From Streptomyces aureus (GTDB taxonomy: Bacteria > Actinomycetota > Actinomycetes > Streptomycetales > Streptomycetaceae): a stretch of 64,000 nucleotides of DNA. The translations under genes and the position numbers were made by a program. Location of the stretch: the NCBI RefSeq assembly GCF_000725495.1, contig NZ_JNZD01000001.1:62001-126000 (forward strand). Reading direction: 5' to 3'. This document shows, in pieces, positions 62,031-64,000 of this stretch (position 1 is the stretch's first letter; each line of letters opens with the position of its first letter). The notes below the pieces were generated by a model. That model did not search any database, had not been told where the DNA came from, and saw only the letters and a list, made by a program, of their open reading frames with translations.

Positions 62031-63536
62031 TCATGTCTCCGAGGAGAGGTGCCCGCCGCGGCGGGCGGGGTGCGCCGGCTGGGCCAGCACCGCTCCGAGG
62101 ACGAGGCCGACCGCGATGGCCGTGACGATCGTGACGAGTTTCAGCAGGTCACGGAAGCCCTCGATGACATAGCCGCCGGCCAGGGTGGTCAGCCCGCGCA
62201 TGCCGAGGGAGCCGACGGTGAGGGTGAAGAAGCCGGGCAGCAGCAGGACGAGCCGGGGCGGCTGCTTCGGGCGCAGGGTGAGCCTGGTCGTGACGGCGGC
62301 CAGGACGGCGGCCGCGACGAACGTTCCGCCCGTCTCGCCGATCGCCTTGGTGGCCAGCGACTGCACGCCGACGGTGACGTACACCAGGGCGAGCAGGAGC
62401 GGCAGGAGCCGGAAGGGGATGGCGAAGGCCAGCAGCGTGCCGGCCGTGAAGACGATCCAGCTCAGGAAGAGCGCCCAGCGCGGCAGATCGGACGCGGCGG
62501 CCACGTCGAAGAGGGCGCGGGTGGAGGTGCCGGTGAGATACAGACCCAGCAGGACGCCGACGTAGAGCTGTACGAGGAGGAAGGCGGCGTAGACGAGCCG
62601 GATCGCGCCGGTGGTGATGAAACCGGCGGCGAGTTCGGCCGTGGCGGCGCTCAGATAGTCGCCGGGGACGAAGAAGAAGAGCGCGGGCAGCATGAGCAGG
62701 ACGGGGCCGCCGTGCGCGGTGTCGCGGGCGAACACCTCGACGGTGATCACGGAGACGGTGGTCGAGACGACCAGCGGGAGCACCGGGGCGTACCGGGGGA
62801 ACCGGTCCGCCGTGACGGCCAGCACGGCGGAGACGCTGCCGAGGACGGCCGTGGCGCCCACCTCGTACCAGGTGGACTGCATGAGCGGGGCGAAGCCCAG
62901 GGTGAACAGGACGATGCCGAGCAGCTTGAGCCACCAGGGGTAGGGCGGCGGGGACGTCTCGATCGCCACCAGCCCCCGGTGGGCCTCGGCCAGGCCGGTC
63001 CGCCCCGCGCGCACGTCCTGGACGAGCGGTTTGAGCGCCACGACCTGGTCGAGCCGGAAGACCTCGGGCACTCCGCGCAGGGTGACCGTCCGGGCCTCGC
63101 CGCGGACGGTGACGGTCAGCGCGGCGGCGTCGGGCACGAGGAGGACGGAGGCGTCGGCGCCCAGGGCGCGGGCGGTGTGCCGGACGGTGTGCTCGACGTC
63201 GACGGCGCCCTCACCGCTGGAGCGCAGCAGCAGCCCGGTCAACCGGGCCAGGAACGCGACGACTTCCCCCGGACCGGCCTCGACACCCGACCCGGCGCCC
63301 GGTCCACCGTCCCGCCCGGGGTCCGGCTCGGCATCCGGCCCGGGTTCCCGTCCGGCATCCGACCCGGGTTCCCCTGCGGCGTCCGGTCCGTGGTCCGGCC
63401 CGGCGTCCCGCCCGCCGTCGTGCCCGGCATCCGCCCCGGTGTCCCGCCCGCGGTCCGGCCCAGGTTCCCGTCCGGCGCCCGGCCCGGAATCCCGCCCGGA
63501 ATCCCGTCCGGAATCCGGTCCCGTGTCAGGTTCCAT
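62031..63536 (-). CDS. Threonine/serine exporter family protein (ThrE-like)
   Basis: A 501-residue exporter of the ThrE family (DUF1212 plus DUF3815), which excretes threonine and serine in Corynebacterium. The soluble domain (about 90-200) contains LTGLLLRSSGEGAVDVEHTV. Ten helices follow (about 205-490) with VITVEVFARDTAHGGPVLLM, PALFFFVPGDYLSAATAELA and GSLGMRGLTTLAGGYVIEGF. The first 85 residues are unusual: tandem D-x-GRD and GPD repeats made of Asp, Gly, Arg and Pro. ATG 63536 follows GGGGAGG. Confidence 0.88.
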   Translation of the reverse strand: MEPDTGPDSGRDSGRDSGPGAGREPGPDRGRDTGADAGHDGGRDAGPDHGPDAAGEPGSDAGREPGPDAEPDPGRDGGPGAGSGVEAGPGEVVAFLARLTGLLLRSSGEGAVDVEHTVRHTARALGADASVLLVPDAAALTVTVRGEARTVTLRGVPEVFRLDQVVALKPLVQDVRAGRTGLAEAHRGLVAIETSPPPYPWWLKLLGIVLFTLGFAPLMQSTWYEVGATAVLGSVSAVLAVTADRFPRYAPVLPLVVSTTVSVITVEVFARDTAHGGPVLLMLPALFFFVPGDYLSAATAELAAGFITTGAIRLVYAAFLLVQLYVGVLLGLYLTGTSTRALFDVAAASDLPRWALFLSWIVFTAGTLLAFAIPFRLLPLLLALVYVTVGVQSLATKAIGETGGTFVAAAVLAAVTTRLTLRPKQPPRLVLLLPGFFTLTVGSLGMRGLTTLAGGYVIEGFRDLLKLVTIVTAIAVGLVLGAVLAQPAHPARRGGHLSSET

Positions 63537-63813
63537 CGGCCGCCTCCCCTCGCCGCGTGCCCCACCACCCGCCGGGATGCGCGCGGCCCCACCCCAGCCT
63601 GCGGAGCACCCGCCCGGCGGGCGAGCGAGGCGGTCCGAACGAGTGAGTGCGCCCTGGCGACGCGCGAACAGCCCCTCAGCCGGCCCGGGGTGTCAAGCGT
63701 CGGGGGCCGGTGGCGGTGGGCGATCACTCGGACGGATCACCCTGCGCGCGGAGCCGCTCACTCGGACAGAGGCTGGCCCCATCGCTCTCGACGCGCGGAA
63801 CAAGGAGGGTCCG

Positions 63814-64000
63814 ATGAGCTCGATGGACATGCCCGCGGACGCGCCACGGCCGGCGGCGCAGACGGCGCGGGTCTCGGTGCCGGCGGCACCCAGACTCACC
63901 TGGCTGACGCTGGCGCTCATGACGACCGCCTCGGTGGCGAGCCTGCGGGCCGCCCCCACGATGGCGGTGTACGGCCTGGCCTGCGTGTTCCTCTACATCG
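63814..64000 (+). CDS. APC-family amino acid permease, 5' end only
   Basis: The first 62 residues of a permease: a polar N-terminal tail (MSSMDMPADAPRPAAQTARV), then LTWLTLALMTTASVASLRAA and MAVYGLACVFLYI, the first two hydrophobic segments of a streptomycete APC-type transporter. AAGGAGGG stands six bases upstream of the ATG. The gene runs off the window, so substrate cannot be inferred. Divergent from the ThrE-like gene. Confidence 0.8.
   Translation, partial: MSSMDMPADAPRPAAQTARVSVPAAPRLTWLTLALMTTASVASLRAAPTMAVYGLACVFLYI

Overview
The window is chromosomal DNA of a Streptomyces or a very close relative. Overall G+C is very high, third codon positions are almost always G or C, GTG and TTG starts are common, one TTA codon is visible, and heat-shock genes carry HAIR (HspR) operators. 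The gene content looks like core actinobacterial chromosome (kynA-kynU, fba, pyrE, clpB, dnaK-grpE-dnaJ-hspR, dcd) with short variable stretches between.

Layout. 1-6.8 kb: end of a membrane acyltransferase, a DUF1023 hydrolase, and a tryptophan-to-kynurenine set (formamidase-like hydrolase, kynureninase, tryptophan 2,3-dioxygenase), then a DUF3151 gene. 6.9-11.2 kb: DHA2-type efflux pump, class II aldolase, orotate phosphoribosyltransferase and an aldose epimerase. 11.2-15.8 kb: a frameshifted SRPBCC gene, a membrane aminopropyltransferase-like protein, DUF2617 and a Gly/His/Cys-rich microprotein. 16-20 kb: GNAT, class I/II aminotransferase, PIG-V-like mannosyltransferase and a YbjN protein. 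20.3-26.6 kb: clpB with a HAIR operator, a PPOX-type flavoprotein, and a compact unit: a secreted DSGWT-repeat peptide overlapping a degenerate Rieske-domain gene, next to two paralogous LuxR-type regulators. 27.3-36 kb: sugar-binding lipoprotein, secreted PA14/FN3 protein, the dnaK operon and a catalytically degenerate MraY/WecA-like protein. 36.4-42 kb: Fe-S oxidoreductase, Yip1-like protein, phosphoribosyltransferase-dcd, a zinc-ribbon gene and tRNA-Gly(CCC).

From 42.3 to about 51 kb, downstream of the tRNA, the content turns accessory: DUF4232, several unrecognised small genes, a decayed SulP permease beside an alkylsulfatase, a truncated SpaA-like domain, and a tandemly duplicated DUF3533/YhgE-like protein. 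51-64 kb is rich in envelope functions: a beta-propeller/CWB2 protein, an FG-GAP protein, a second-type CtaD with a small membrane partner, DUF4142, a lipoprotein, a MerR-like regulator, ThrE, and the start of an APC permease.

Two themes stand out. First, the DSGWT-repeat/Rieske-like/LuxR cluster (about 23.6-26.6 kb) is the best candidate for an undescribed system; its function cannot be deduced from sequence alone. Second, degenerate minisatellite-like tandem repeats recur both between genes and inside genes. One of them sits at the frameshift of the SRPBCC gene.
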